From NCBI RefSeq assembly GCF_051131135.1, contig NZ_CP151274.1, positions 558,001 to 622,000 on the forward strand: a stretch of 64,000 bases of DNA, written 5' to 3'. Under the pieces are notes generated by a model. The model did not search any database. It saw nothing but the letters and a program-made list of their open reading frames with translations, and was not told where the DNA came from. The DNA comes from Thermogladius sp023256015. GTDB taxonomy: Archaea; Thermoproteota; Thermoprotei_A; Sulfolobales; Desulfurococcaceae. Positions 33,451-42,319 of this stretch are shown one piece after another. The stretch's first letter is position 1. Each line of letters opens with the position of its first letter. The position numbers and the translations under genes are program-made.

Positions 33451-34122
33451 GTGAGGTCATCGAAAGTGATTATAACAGGCTTAAAGCCGATAGACGACCT
33501 CTTGAACCCGGTCGGCAGGTACTGGAGTATAGAGTTCTACGGGGACTCCTACGTTCTAGATTACCTGTTTCACAGGTCTATAGCCATACAGAGTAGGCGA
33601 GGCCAGGTCTACGTAGTTGTCTCTCTAGAGTTCGGGGGTATCAGGACAGACCTCATAGAGGCGTTTTGTAGGGTCTTCGACTGTAGACTGACGGCTGTAA
33701 GTATTAGCAGGGCTTTCAAAACAAGGGATGTCGTACGCATACTAGAGAGCCTAATAGGTGTAAGAGACTCCACGGTCGTCCTTCTGTACCCCTACAACTT
33801 CCTAGGAGACGACCCCTCGACCTACTACGAGGCCACCGAGATATCGGGGCTTATAAACAGGGTATCGGCGGAGAACACCGTCCTCATCTTTAACACCACG
33901 ACGAGGTTCGGGTCGAGGATGCCGGAGGGCGGTAGTATGCACCACCACGTAGTTGAGGTTATACTCAGAGTCAAGAGGCTGGGAAGGAGCGTGGTAGCAG
34001 AGCTCGTAAAACACCCCGCGAAGCCCGCCGGCCTGAGGAGGCTTTTTAGAGTCGAGCTACTCAAGGAGAAGACGGCTCCCGTCGACACTGTTAGCTTACT
34101 GAACTGGGTGAGGGTGGGCTGA
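33451..34122 (+). CDS. RadA/RecA-fold paralogue lacking Walker A
   Basis: The 223-residue protein follows the RadA core order: ITGLKPIDDLLNPVG, a first strand, VYVVVSLEFGG, a Walker B-like TVVLLYPYNF, TVLIFNTTTRFGS, and a C-terminal HHHVVEVILRVKR ... ELVKHPAKPAG. Where RadA has GxxGSGKT, this protein has GDSYVLDYL, so it should not bind ATP in the usual way. The GTG at 33451 is one possible start; a GTG at 33466 fits a TATA box at 33431-33438 better. The two genes that follow touch or overlap each other and encode a small helical protein and PolB2. Confidence 0.75.
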   Translation: MRSSKVIITGLKPIDDLLNPVGRYWSIEFYGDSYVLDYLFHRSIAIQSRRGQVYVVVSLEFGGIRTDLIEAFCRVFDCRLTAVSISRAFKTRDVVRILESLIGVRDSTVVLLYPYNFLGDDPSTYYEATEISGLINRVSAENTVLIFNTTTRFGSRMPEGGSMHHHVVEVILRVKRLGRSVVAELVKHPAKPAGLRRLFRVELLKEKTAPVDTVSLLNWVRVG

Positions 34123-34368
34123 TTGGGTAGGACAACCCCTTCTCTCAAGGACCTCGTCGACAAGTACCTGGAGAGGTGGTCTAGCCTACTACCACTACTA
34201 GACCCCTGTACTAGGGCTGCGGTCAAGGAGGTCCTCGAGAGGGCTGATTATTCGGCCTCCCTATTGTCGTACAAGGGCGTCGTGGACCCCTTAGAGCCTC
34301 TTGTTTTCCATCTCCTACTCGTAATAGCGGAGTTAAAGGCGGAGTATGAAGGTAAACAGTGTAAGTGA
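34123..34368 (+). CDS. Small helical protein of the RadA-like/PolB2 cassette
   Basis: The 81-residue protein starts with TTG directly after the stop of the RadA-like gene, with GGTGGG as SD site. It is predicted to be all helix: LKDLVDKYLERWSSLLPLL, CTRAAVKEVLERADYSASLL and PLEPLVFHLLLVIAELKAEY. Its last 23 bases overlap the PolB2 start. I do not know the family; its fixed place between the two suggests that it bridges the RecA-fold protein and the polymerase. Confidence 0.65.
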   Translation: MGRTTPSLKDLVDKYLERWSSLLPLLDPCTRAAVKEVLERADYSASLLSYKGVVDPLEPLVFHLLLVIAELKAEYEGKQCK

Positions 34369-36304
34369 GTGTAACAGCGAAGAGAGAGGGCTCTGGATCC
34401 TAGACGCAAGACCGTCGCCTAGTGGAGGTGTGGTCCTAGAGCTATTCGACGAAGGCTCTGGCCTGGTCAGGGAGCTGCCGGTCGACCTGCACTTCTACGG
34501 TTACATGGAGGCGCCCGACCCGTACGCTGTATCTAGAGAGCTTGTCTACGAGGGTATAGTAGAGAACGCGTGGGTCGAGGAGTGGTTTACACCACCCTAC
34601 TACAGGGGTAGGGAGGAGATAGTGGTCTTCTCCGTCAAGAGCTTGCACGAGCTGAGAAGGATCACGAGTACCGCCGAGAAGAGGGGCTTGAGGCCGGTCA
34701 ACAAGTACCCTCACCCGCTGGTGGAGTCCCTGTACAAGGGGGGTGTTAGACCTCTAACCAGGGTCTGCGAGGCCAACAAGGGTTTGACCATAGCTTGGAG
34801 ACCTAGCGAGAGAGACCCGGGTCTCAGGAGCATGGTCGTGGACGTCAGGAACGGGGCCTACATAGTCGGCGGTAAGACCCCCATCAAGTTCTATACTGTG
34901 AGGGATCTAGCGGCCTACATAGCTGAGCACCGGCCACAACTAGCGTTCACCGAGCCCAGCGTTTATCTCAGGCTCGCGTCGATGTACCCGGAGGTGAAGG
35001 AGTACGTCGGGAAGTGGGTTCTAGGAGGCGCTTTCAGCCCCCACGAGTACTTCGAGTGGTCAAGGCTGTCTTTCACACCACTAAGCCTCATGAACAACGT
35101 TACGATAGGTAGATTACTGACCACCATCGAGGTGCTCGCGTCTAGAGACTTGAAGTACATCGTCAGGAAAGACCACTCTAGGCCCGAGCACTTTAGGCGG
35201 ATAACAGACCTGATACTGCTCGACCGTGGAGGCGTGGTCTTTAAGCCTAGGCCGGGCCTTTACTGGGGGGTGTGCCAGGTCGATTTCAAGAGCCTCTACC
35301 CGTCTATCATCGCCAAACTGAACATCTCGGGCGAGACTGTGAACGACCCCGGTTGCGGTAGCAAAGTAAGCCTAGACTACGTCGCTAAAGAGGTGTGCGT
35401 AGACAGGAGAGGGGTCGTGCCCATGAGCCTGGAGATACTGCTAGAGCTGAAAGAGCTCTACGAGCAGCTCTACAAGGCTACAGGCGACGAACTGTACTAT
35501 GAAAGGAGGAGCGCTGTTAAGTGGCTCCTCGTCGCCAGCTTCGGCTACCTAGGCTACAGGAACAGCTTGTTCGGCTCTATAATGGCGCACGAAGCTGTCA
35601 CGGCTACTAGTAGAGAGATAATGAAGAGAGCCTCGGAGGAGGTCGCTAGGAGAGGCTACAAAGTAGTACACGCCATTGTAGACAGCCTGTTCATAGGTGG
35701 CGTAGCTGACGCGGAGTGCTGCGCGGAGCTGGCCGCGGCCATAGAGGGGGCTACGGGTTACAAGACTAAGGTGGAGGCCTACTACGTGTGGCTGTATCTC
35801 CCCAGAGAACTAGACGGTAGCAGGGGTGTAGCCAACAGGTACTACGGGCTACTCCACGAGGGGGGTTTGAAGATAAAGGGTGTACTAGCCGTCAGAAGGG
35901 ATACCCCCGAGATCGTGAGACAGGCAGAGCTCGAAGCGTTGAGTAAGTTGGCCGAGGCGAGAGACCCTTTGAGCATGGCCGAGGCCCTCAGCACCGCCTA
36001 CGACGTCGTGAAAGACTACGAGAGGAGACTGTTAGAGAACGTCGACGTTAGGCTCCTCCTCATGACCAGGTCTAGGCGCGCGAGAGGATCCTACAAGAGG
36101 CCGCCCAGGTACGTCCTGGAAGGAGACGGCGCGTCGCACCAGTTAATCGCGCTGAAGAGCGGTCTCGCCGTCTACGATGGGAGAGTCGGCGCCGAGGAAG
36201 TAGACCTCGGGTACTACCTGAGGTTGCTCGAGAAGGTGAGGAAGGAGCTACCTACGCCGGAAGACGCCTTTAGCCCGCAGGGCTTTTGCCTCCCCCATAT
36301 GTAG
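34346..36304 (+). CDS. polB2: Family B DNA polymerase of the PolB2 type
   Basis: The 652-residue protein is short for family B. Motif A is intact (QVDFKSLYPSII, Asp near 312); motif B is divergent (RRSAVKWLLVASFGYLGY); motif C reads AIVDSLF, so the first Asp of the usual YxDTDS is replaced while the second (near 446) remains. The 3'-5' exonuclease motifs are not recognisable and that part is reduced. This is the pattern of crenarchaeal PolB2 (Dpo2), a DNA-damage-linked enzyme. Both metal-binding Asp residues thought to be essential are kept, so activity is possible. It overlaps the small helical gene by 23 bases. Confidence 0.85.
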   Translation: MKVNSVSECNSEERGLWILDARPSPSGGVVLELFDEGSGLVRELPVDLHFYGYMEAPDPYAVSRELVYEGIVENAWVEEWFTPPYYRGREEIVVFSVKSLHELRRITSTAEKRGLRPVNKYPHPLVESLYKGGVRPLTRVCEANKGLTIAWRPSERDPGLRSMVVDVRNGAYIVGGKTPIKFYTVRDLAAYIAEHRPQLAFTEPSVYLRLASMYPEVKEYVGKWVLGGAFSPHEYFEWSRLSFTPLSLMNNVTIGRLLTTIEVLASRDLKYIVRKDHSRPEHFRRITDLILLDRGGVVFKPRPGLYWGVCQVDFKSLYPSIIAKLNISGETVNDPGCGSKVSLDYVAKEVCVDRRGVVPMSLEILLELKELYEQLYKATGDELYYERRSAVKWLLVASFGYLGYRNSLFGSIMAHEAVTATSREIMKRASEEVARRGYKVVHAIVDSLFIGGVADAECCAELAAAIEGATGYKTKVEAYYVWLYLPRELDGSRGVANRYYGLLHEGGLKIKGVLAVRRDTPEIVRQAELEALSKLAEARDPLSMAEALSTAYDVVKDYERRLLENVDVRLLLMTRSRRARGSYKRPPRYVLEGDGASHQLIALKSGLAVYDGRVGAEEVDLGYYLRLLEKVRKELPTPEDAFSPQGFCLPHM

Positions 36305-36390
36305 CGTAAGAGTTATATACTCAAACATAATAGTGTACCATATTTCGGTGATGCCTATTTATACAGGTAAGATCGAGGAACGGAGGTTAC

Positions 36391-37794
36391 ATTCGAGTAG
36401 AAGGGTTCAGAGTACGCGTCGTAGAGAGGATTAGGCTCCCGTCCCTGGAAGAGAGGCTGCTCGCTATTAGAGAAGCAGGGTTTAACACCTTCTTATTGAA
36501 AGCCGACGACGTGTTCCTGGACATGCTGACAGACAGCGGAGTTAACGCCATGACCGTTGAGCAGCTGGCCGGCATGGTCAGCGCCCAAGACGCGTACGCC
36601 GGTAGCAACACCTACGAGGAGCTGGCGAGGGCGGTGGAGGAGGTGCTCGGCTTTAAGTATACGCTACCAGTCCACCAGGGCCGGGCCGCTGAGCACTTGG
36701 TAGCAAAGACGCTCGTAAGACCTGGTAGTTTCGTGGTCACAAACTTCCACTTCACTACGACCAGAGCACACGTCGAGCTCGCCGGAGGGGCTCTAGTGGA
36801 GCTACCTATCCCCGAGGCACTCGACACGTCCAGTGAACACCCGTTCAAGGGCAACATGGATGCCGCGAGACTGGAGGAGTTCCTAGCACGCAACCGCGAG
36901 AGGACGGCGTTCGTCAGGGTCGAGGCGCTCGCGAACCTCCTAGGCGGCCAGCCTGTTTCGATGGAGAACATTAAGCTGGTCAAAGAGATCTGCGAGAGGT
37001 ATGGCGTGCCGCTGGTCGTAGACGGTAGTATGATAGACTGGAACTCCTACTTCGTAAAGGAGCGCGAACTAGGGTCTTGGCCCCTCGGCAAGATAATTAA
37101 AGAGTTCGCCAGTCACGCCGACGTATTCTACATGAGCGCACGTAAAGCGGGCTCGGTTAGAGGGGGTCTACTTGCTACAAACAATAGAGAGTTCTACGAA
37201 AAAATAGCCGTACTACTCCCGGTCTTCGAAGGCTTCCTATCCTACGGCGGTATGTCTGTCAAGGAGATCGCAGCTCTCGCAGTGGGTCTAAGGCAGCTAG
37301 CCGAAGAAGAGTTGATAGGGTCCGAGATAGAGCTTATAAAGAACGGCGTAAGGGAGCTGGATAGGGCGGGTGTACCCGTCGTTAAACCGCCAGGCGGTCT
37401 CGGCATCCACGTTGACGCACTGAAGTTCCTAGAAAACGTCCCCCGCAATAGGTACCCCGCGGGGGCTTTAACGACCGCCTTCTACATAGCGTCCGGCATC
37501 AGGGGGATGGAGCGAGGTGCTATATCTAACGACAGGCTACCTGACGGAAGAGAGGAGTACCCAGCCCTCGAGCTAATGAGGCTGGCATTCCCGAGGAAGA
37601 CTTACTTGAGAAACCACGTAGAGTACCTCGTGGACAGGCTTGTATGGCTCTACGAGAACAGAGACGTAGTCAAGGGGCTCGAGTGGGTTTACGAGCCGCC
37701 CGTCCTCAGGTTCTTCCTTGGCAGGCTAAGAGACGTGGGTAACTGGAGCCAGACCCTGGCGGACAATTACAGGAGGGAGTTTGGGGAGCAGTAG
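36391..37794 (+). CDS. Tryptophanase / tyrosine phenol-lyase family enzyme (start codon non-standard)
   Basis: This PLP enzyme resembles tryptophanase: LLKADDVFLDMLTDSG, AYAGSNTYEEL, LPVHQGRAAEHL, GGQPVSMENIK, the PLP-lysine motif MSARKAGS, EGFLSYGG and a C-terminal YEPPVLRFF. It would split tryptophan or a related amino acid to indole or phenol, pyruvate and ammonia. The first standard start is TTG at 36496, but the 35 codons before it also match the family (EGFRVRVVERIRLPSLEERL, then EAGFNTF). I therefore begin at ATT 36391, four bases after GGAGG; a frameshift from an ATG at 36351 is the alternative. Length from 36391 is 467 residues, as in E. coli TnaA. Confidence 0.82.
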   Translation: MRVEGFRVRVVERIRLPSLEERLLAIREAGFNTFLLKADDVFLDMLTDSGVNAMTVEQLAGMVSAQDAYAGSNTYEELARAVEEVLGFKYTLPVHQGRAAEHLVAKTLVRPGSFVVTNFHFTTTRAHVELAGGALVELPIPEALDTSSEHPFKGNMDAARLEEFLARNRERTAFVRVEALANLLGGQPVSMENIKLVKEICERYGVPLVVDGSMIDWNSYFVKERELGSWPLGKIIKEFASHADVFYMSARKAGSVRGGLLATNNREFYEKIAVLLPVFEGFLSYGGMSVKEIAALAVGLRQLAEEELIGSEIELIKNGVRELDRAGVPVVKPPGGLGIHVDALKFLENVPRNRYPAGALTTAFYIASGIRGMERGAISNDRLPDGREEYPALELMRLAFPRKTYLRNHVEYLVDRLVWLYENRDVVKGLEWVYEPPVLRFFLGRLRDVGNWSQTLADNYRREFGEQ

Positions 37795-37867
37795 GACGCG
37801 TTCACTGTAAGCAAATAAGGTAAGTTTAATCAGCTGCTTCAAATGTCTTAGACACGAATACACTCTG

Positions 37868-38140
37868 GTGAACGATATGAAGAAGCTTGTAATGAGGATC
37901 AAAAGCATTGGCTGCCCCGGCTGTATAGCGACGGCATTGATACACTTGTTCAAGATTAGGGGTGTCAAGGGAGCGCGTGTAGTAGGGATGAATATCATCG
38001 TTTTACTAGACGACGGTGTAGACCCTAGGGTGGTGATCGAAGACCCGGTGATAAACGAGTATTACAGGATCCAGTCGTGGAGCGTGGAGGAGTACAAGGG
38101 TGAAGCGTTGGCTGGGCAGTACTCGTTAACTCCTCGCTGA
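37868..38140 (+). CDS. HMA-like small metal-binding protein
   Basis: The 90-residue protein has a ferredoxin-like fold signature with GCPGCIATALIHLFK, the CxxC loop of heavy-metal-associated domains, followed by GVKGARVVGMNIIVLLDDGVD. It could carry copper or another soft metal or act as a redox-active chaperone. The start is GTG at 37868 or ATG at 37877. It is a single gene between the tryptophanase and the thermosome. Confidence 0.6.
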   Translation: MNDMKKLVMRIKSIGCPGCIATALIHLFKIRGVKGARVVGMNIIVLLDDGVDPRVVIEDPVINEYYRIQSWSVEEYKGEALAGQYSLTPR

Positions 38141-38151
38141 CCGAAGTTAAG

Positions 38152-38159
38152 TTTATATA
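38152..38159 (+). promoter_or_regulatory. TATA box of the thermosome gene
   Basis: TTTATATA is a strong archaeal TATA box 52 bases before the ATG at 38211. Transcription would begin near 38182, leaving a leader of about 29 bases with the SD AGGTGA. Confidence 0.7.
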
Positions 38160-38210
38160 GAAGTCTTATCATCAACTCCTCTAGGATCGTGTTCCTCACA
38201 GGTGAAGTAG

Positions 38211-39860
38211 ATGACAATTGAGCCGACCGGTATACCCGTGTTAATATTGAAGGAGGGAACTCAGAGGACAGCCGGTAGAGACGCGCTCCGTACAAACATA
38301 ATGGCTGCTAGGGCAGTTGCTGAGATGGTCAAGACGACCTATGGACCCAAGGGCATGGACAAAATGCTCGTCGACGCCCTTGGAGACGTCACGATCACGA
38401 ACGACGGCGCTACGATCCTAGACAAGGCCGAGATACAGCACCCCGCTGCCAAGATGCTCGTCCAGGTCGCTAAGAGCCAGGACAACGAAGTCGGCGACGG
38501 GACTAAGAGGGCGGTGGTGTTCGCTGGCGAGCTACTAAAGCAGGCCGAAGAATTGCTGGCTAAGAACATACACCCGACGGTGATCGTGAGCGGTTATAGG
38601 AAGGCCATGGAAGAGACCCTGAAGTTGCTAGACCAGGTAGCGGTCCCGATAGACATAAACAACGAGGAGCTCCTCAAGAAGGTGGCAAAGACGTCTCTAA
38701 CAAGTAAGGCCGTGCACGACGCCAGAGACTACTTCGCCGAGATGGCCGTGAAAGCGGTAAAGCAGATCGTCGAGAAGAGGGGCGACAAGTACTACATTGA
38801 CCTGGACAACGTCCAGATAATCAAGAAGTACGGCGGGGCTCTACTAGACTCGACGCTCGTCTATGGTATTGTCCTCGACAAGGAGGTCGTACACCCTGGT
38901 ATGCCGAGGAGAGTGGAGAACGCGAAGATCGCGCTACTAGACGCCCCACTCGAGATAGAGAAGCCCGAGATAGACGCCGAGATAAGAATTAGCGACCCCA
39001 ACCAGTTGAGGGCTTTCCTAGAGCAGGAGGAGAACATCCTCCAGAAGATGGTGGAGAAGATCGCTTCTACTGGTGCTAACGTTGTGATTACTCAGAAGGG
39101 TATTGACGAGGTGGCCCAGCACTTCCTGGCTAAGAAGGGTATACTCGCCGTGAGGAGGGTTAAGAGGAGCGACCTCGAGAAGCTCGAGAGAGCGACCGGT
39201 GGGAGGATAGTTAGCAACATCGACGACCTGAAGCCCGAAGACCTAGGCTACGCCGCACTCGTAGAGGAGAGGAAGGTCGGAGAGGACAAGATGGTGTTCG
39301 TAGAGGGCTGCAAGAACCCGAGGTCCGTCAGCATCGTGATAAGGGGAGGTCTAGAGAGGCTCGTAGACGAGGCCGAGAGGAGTATGAGGGACGCCCTGTC
39401 CGCGGTTGCGGACGTTATAAGGGACGGAAAGATCGTTGCGGGAGGCGGGGCGGTAGAAGCTGAACTAGCGAAGCACATTAGGAAATTCGCCACGAAGGTC
39501 GGCGGCAAGGAGCAGCTTGCCGTGGAGGCTTTCGCAAAGGCTCTAGAAGGGCTGGTTGTCACGCTCGTCGAGAACGCGGGTCTAGACCCGGTAGACATAA
39601 TCATGAAACTGAGGGCCTCTCACGAGAGAGAAGAGGGCGCCTGGACTGGCGTGGACCTAAACAACGGCGACCTCGTCAACATGATGGAGAGAGGCGTAAT
39701 AGAGCCGGTGAGCGTCATAGCCAACGCGATAAAGGCGGGTACAGAGGCCGCTACGATAATACTGAGAATCGACGACGTGATAGCTGCCAGCAAGGCGAAA
39801 GAGAAAGGCGCCGAGACCGGTAAGAAGCCTGGCGAGGAAGAGAAGAAAGAGGAAGACTAA
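38211..39860 (+). CDS. Thermosome (group II chaperonin) subunit
   Basis: The 549-residue subunit shows MVKTTYGPKGMDKMLVD, the ATP-binding motif ITNDGATILDK, GDGTKRAVVFAGELL, and a C-terminal ATPase region with VAGGGAVEAEL. It ends in a charged tail KKPGEEEKKEED rather than the Gly-Gly-Met repeat of some group II chaperonins. It refolds proteins in an ATP-driven double ring. It has its own strong promoter. Crenarchaea often have two or three subunits; only one is here. Confidence 0.96.
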   Translation: MTIEPTGIPVLILKEGTQRTAGRDALRTNIMAARAVAEMVKTTYGPKGMDKMLVDALGDVTITNDGATILDKAEIQHPAAKMLVQVAKSQDNEVGDGTKRAVVFAGELLKQAEELLAKNIHPTVIVSGYRKAMEETLKLLDQVAVPIDINNEELLKKVAKTSLTSKAVHDARDYFAEMAVKAVKQIVEKRGDKYYIDLDNVQIIKKYGGALLDSTLVYGIVLDKEVVHPGMPRRVENAKIALLDAPLEIEKPEIDAEIRISDPNQLRAFLEQEENILQKMVEKIASTGANVVITQKGIDEVAQHFLAKKGILAVRRVKRSDLEKLERATGGRIVSNIDDLKPEDLGYAALVEERKVGEDKMVFVEGCKNPRSVSIVIRGGLERLVDEAERSMRDALSAVADVIRDGKIVAGGGAVEAELAKHIRKFATKVGGKEQLAVEAFAKALEGLVVTLVENAGLDPVDIIMKLRASHEREEGAWTGVDLNNGDLVNMMERGVIEPVSVIANAIKAGTEAATIILRIDDVIAASKAKEKGAETGKKPGEEEKKEED

Positions 39861-40954
39861 ACCACTTTTATCAATAGAGGTTTTTTGTACAGGCTCGAGA
39901 ACAAAACCGCTTCCCCTTTGTCCAGGTAAGGTATCACCTCTCTTAGTTCGACCTGCATATTAGTCGCTCCATCCAACACCTCCAAGTCCACGGCAGACTT
40001 CACCGAGTGGACGATCTTAGTAGAGGTGTTCACCATCACGTCCTCCACGAGTGAAGAGGGCGACTGGGACACCACTACGAGACCAACCCCGAACTTCCGC
40101 ACCTCGTCTAGCATTTTGACTAACACGTCCACGTGGTTTTCCTTCCCTAGAAGGTTCCTAGCCTCCTCCACGACTACGAGTAGCTTGCTGACCCCGAACT
40201 CGCCACGGACAGCCATATCGAAGATCTTCTTGAGGAGGGCGGCCACGTAGACCCTCCTAATGGTCAGATCGCCCACTCTGGACAGGTCTATTACTAGGGG
40301 GCTTCTCGTGTTATCGAGGAACCCAGCCTTTCTCTCCCTGAACAGGCCTTTGTACTTGCCTACCACGAGCCTTCTCAACTTTCTCACGAGCGAGAGACGG
40401 CTCTCCCTGAACCACCCAGACTCGTCCACCATCTTCTCGAGCGCCTCGATAACACCCGCTAAGTCCAGGTGGTCCCAACCCCTGAGGTTCTCGAAGGCCT
40501 TGAGCAAGACGTACTCCTGGGCGGGTGTTAAGGCGAGCACCTGACTAGCGAAGTCGACGGAGGCGTTAGGGTCCTCGTCCCCCAAGAGGGGGACTGGTAA
40601 CTGAAACGGGTCTACGACCTTGGGGTTTTTCAGCAAGCGACCGTACTCCCCGTGCCAGTCGAGTACAAGCGGCCTGTAGTTAAACGGGTTGTCTCTGGTA
40701 GTTAGCCGGTTGACTAGTGTAGCGACTGTGAACGTCTTACCCGAGCCCGTCGCGCCGGTTACCAGTAAATGTTTGTTTAAGTCTTCTACGGGGACGCACG
40801 CGTCAACCGGGGGGATGGAGTTCACTACCTCTCCTAAGACGACGCACTCATCGCCAGATATCTGTCTGGTCTTCACGGGCTCCTGGACCGGGTATTTCGG
40901 GGCCACCCCTAGCGACGTGGGGTGTATTACCCCTACGCTCTCCCTCCTCTTCAA
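39857..40954 (-). CDS. HerA-like ATPase (DUF87 type)
   Basis: The 365-residue ATPase has a short N-terminal barrel-like region, Walker A GATGSGKTFTV (about 72-82), WHGEYGRL, Walker B KLLVVVEEARNLL and VVSQSPSSL. It is smaller than HerA proper (about 500 residues), and no NurA nuclease is next to it. The adjacent 106-residue gene overlaps it by four bases and is probably a functional partner. The role could be in DNA end processing or in moving DNA, but is not shown. Confidence 0.72.
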   Translation of the reverse strand: MKRRESVGVIHPTSLGVAPKYPVQEPVKTRQISGDECVVLGEVVNSIPPVDACVPVEDLNKHLLVTGATGSGKTFTVATLVNRLTTRDNPFNYRPLVLDWHGEYGRLLKNPKVVDPFQLPVPLLGDEDPNASVDFASQVLALTPAQEYVLLKAFENLRGWDHLDLAGVIEALEKMVDESGWFRESRLSLVRKLRRLVVGKYKGLFRERKAGFLDNTRSPLVIDLSRVGDLTIRRVYVAALLKKIFDMAVRGEFGVSKLLVVVEEARNLLGKENHVDVLVKMLDEVRKFGVGLVVVSQSPSSLVEDVMVNTSTKIVHSVKSAVDLEVLDGATNMQVELREVIPYLDKGEAVLFSSLYKKPLLIKVV

Positions 40955-41271
40955 AAATTTACGAGCGTCTCGAGTATACTTCGCGAGTCTCCCCGCCCGA
41001 ACTCCTTTACCTCGCCTACGGTTATGTGCTTGAAGTTGGACTTTATGTAGTCGCTTATGAGCTGTATTTCCGCCTCTTCACCTTCGTTCACCCCTATGAT
41101 CAGCATCCCGTCAGCTCTGTTCCTCCCGAGTACGCTCATTGTTATGTACTTCGCTGACCTGTTCCTACTAACTCTACTCCTTATGAGCTCGCCTAGCTTC
41201 CTCAGCTCGTCTTCGACGAGCTCGTCCCTGGAGCCCATATACTTGTATAGCCTCAAGACGTAGTACTTCAA
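40951..41271 (-). CDS. Hypothetical partner of the HerA-like ATPase
   Basis: I do not recognise this 106-residue protein. It starts MKYYVLRLYKYMGSRDEL, has a helical charged part, then a central strand-rich part SVLGRNRADGMLIIGVNEGEEAEIQ and a C-terminal helix. There are no cysteines or membrane spans. The ATGA-type overlap with the ATPase gene suggests joint translation and a complex of the two. Confidence 0.6.
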   Translation of the reverse strand: MKYYVLRLYKYMGSRDELVEDELRKLGELIRSRVSRNRSAKYITMSVLGRNRADGMLIIGVNEGEEAEIQLISDYIKSNFKHITVGEVKEFGRGDSRSILETLVNF

Positions 41272-41338
41272 GAACCATCCCCTTGAAGTAGGAGCACGTA
41301 TTGGCTGGGGTGACAGCCGAAAGTTTCAAGGACGGCCG

Positions 41339-41689
41339 CTAACTGACTGAGACCCCTGTGTAGACCTCGTCGAGAGGTTTGAGGTCTAGTTGCTGGGCCG
41401 ACTTCAACACGAGTAGGAAGCCCCCTATCGAGACCACGGCTCTGTACGTATCACCTATGCTCCTGTTAGACACTACGCTGCCTTTACCGCAGAAGTAGTG
41501 CTGTAGGCATTCCTCTCTGCTGTCTGTCAGAACTATCGTGGCGTTACCCCCCTTCTTCAGAGGGGGCATAACTTTCTCGTGGAACTCTAGCTCTATCGAC
41601 ACATCCCCGCATCTGAACTTGACCCTGTAAACGCCGGGATACCTCAGCCTCTCGATGTCCTCTACTGAGCAAGTATACCTCTGAAGCAT
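41339..41689 (-). CDS. rpo8: RNA polymerase subunit Rpo8 (Rpb8-like, probable)
   Basis: The 116-residue protein has a beta-rich layout with VYRVKFRCGDVSIELEFHE, a loop with GGNATIVLTDS and a last strand pair YRAVVSIGGFLLVLKS. This resembles the OB-fold Rpo8/RpoG subunit found in crenarchaea. A TATA-like TTAAATAG lies upstream on the reverse strand. The gene is alone and divergent from the Lsm gene. The family is divergent, so the call is moderate. Confidence 0.6.
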   Translation of the reverse strand: MLQRYTCSVEDIERLRYPGVYRVKFRCGDVSIELEFHEKVMPPLKKGGNATIVLTDSREECLQHYFCGKGSVVSNRSIGDTYRAVVSIGGFLLVLKSAQQLDLKPLDEVYTGVSVS

Positions 41690-41864
41690 AGTACCAGGCC
41701 ACAGTTTAGTCTAATGGACTAAGACCATGCTCTATTTAAGTCGTTGAGATATTTTTAAGTATTAACCCAGCGTCAACGCTGAAAGGACGCTTATTAGGGT
41801 GTCAGGGGGAGAAATATTCAAAATAACCACTTTGACATAGGTTAAAGTGCCTGAAGGTGGTCTT

Positions 41865-42317
41865 ATGAGCGTGCTAGACGCGTCGAGGAGGCTTACAAGC
41901 GAGCTGACGAGCTTGATCGACAAGAGAGTTAAAATCGTCCTGGCCGACGGGAGGTCCTACGAGGGTAGGCTCGTGGGGTTCGACACGCCTTCCCTGAACA
42001 TTCTCCTACAGAACGCTGTGGACGACAAAGGTAACAGGTACCCCAAGGTGATAGTGAAAGGCGAGAGGTTGAGCGAGATAATAGTGCTCGAGATACCCTT
42101 GTTCGACCCAGAGGAATTCAAGAACATCATCATCAAGGAGATGAAGCTGCCTGAACACCTCGTGAAGATCATACCCGAGGCCAGAGTCGTGGAAGTCCAG
42201 GGGCGCTATAGGGTGAGCGAGAGGGGTGTCGAGGGCACCGGACCCATAGCAGAGACCCTATACAGGCTGCTAGAGCAGTACCTCGAAACGAGGCGTAAGA
42301 TGCTAAAGGGAGAATAG
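41865..42317 (+). CDS. Lsm/Sm-like RNA-binding protein with C-terminal domain (SmAP3-like)
   Basis: The first 75 residues are an Sm fold: LIDKRVKIVLADGRSYEGRLVGFDTPSLNILL with KVIVKGERLSEIIV (Sm1 and Sm2). A C-terminal domain of about 70 residues follows, as in crenarchaeal SmAP3. It would bind U-rich RNA as a ring. A GTG at 41847 is possible, but the ATG at 41865 has the SD GGTGGT just before it. It lies two bases before tgtA. Confidence 0.85.
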   Translation: MSVLDASRRLTSELTSLIDKRVKIVLADGRSYEGRLVGFDTPSLNILLQNAVDDKGNRYPKVIVKGERLSEIIVLEIPLFDPEEFKNIIIKEMKLPEHLVKIIPEARVVEVQGRYRVSERGVEGTGPIAETLYRLLEQYLETRRKMLKGE

Positions 42318-42319
42318 TA

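Noticed and set aside
39857..41271. HerA-NurA DNA end-resection pair
   Set aside because: The ATPase is short and the 106-residue partner lacks NurA nuclease motifs, so I did not name them herA and nurA.
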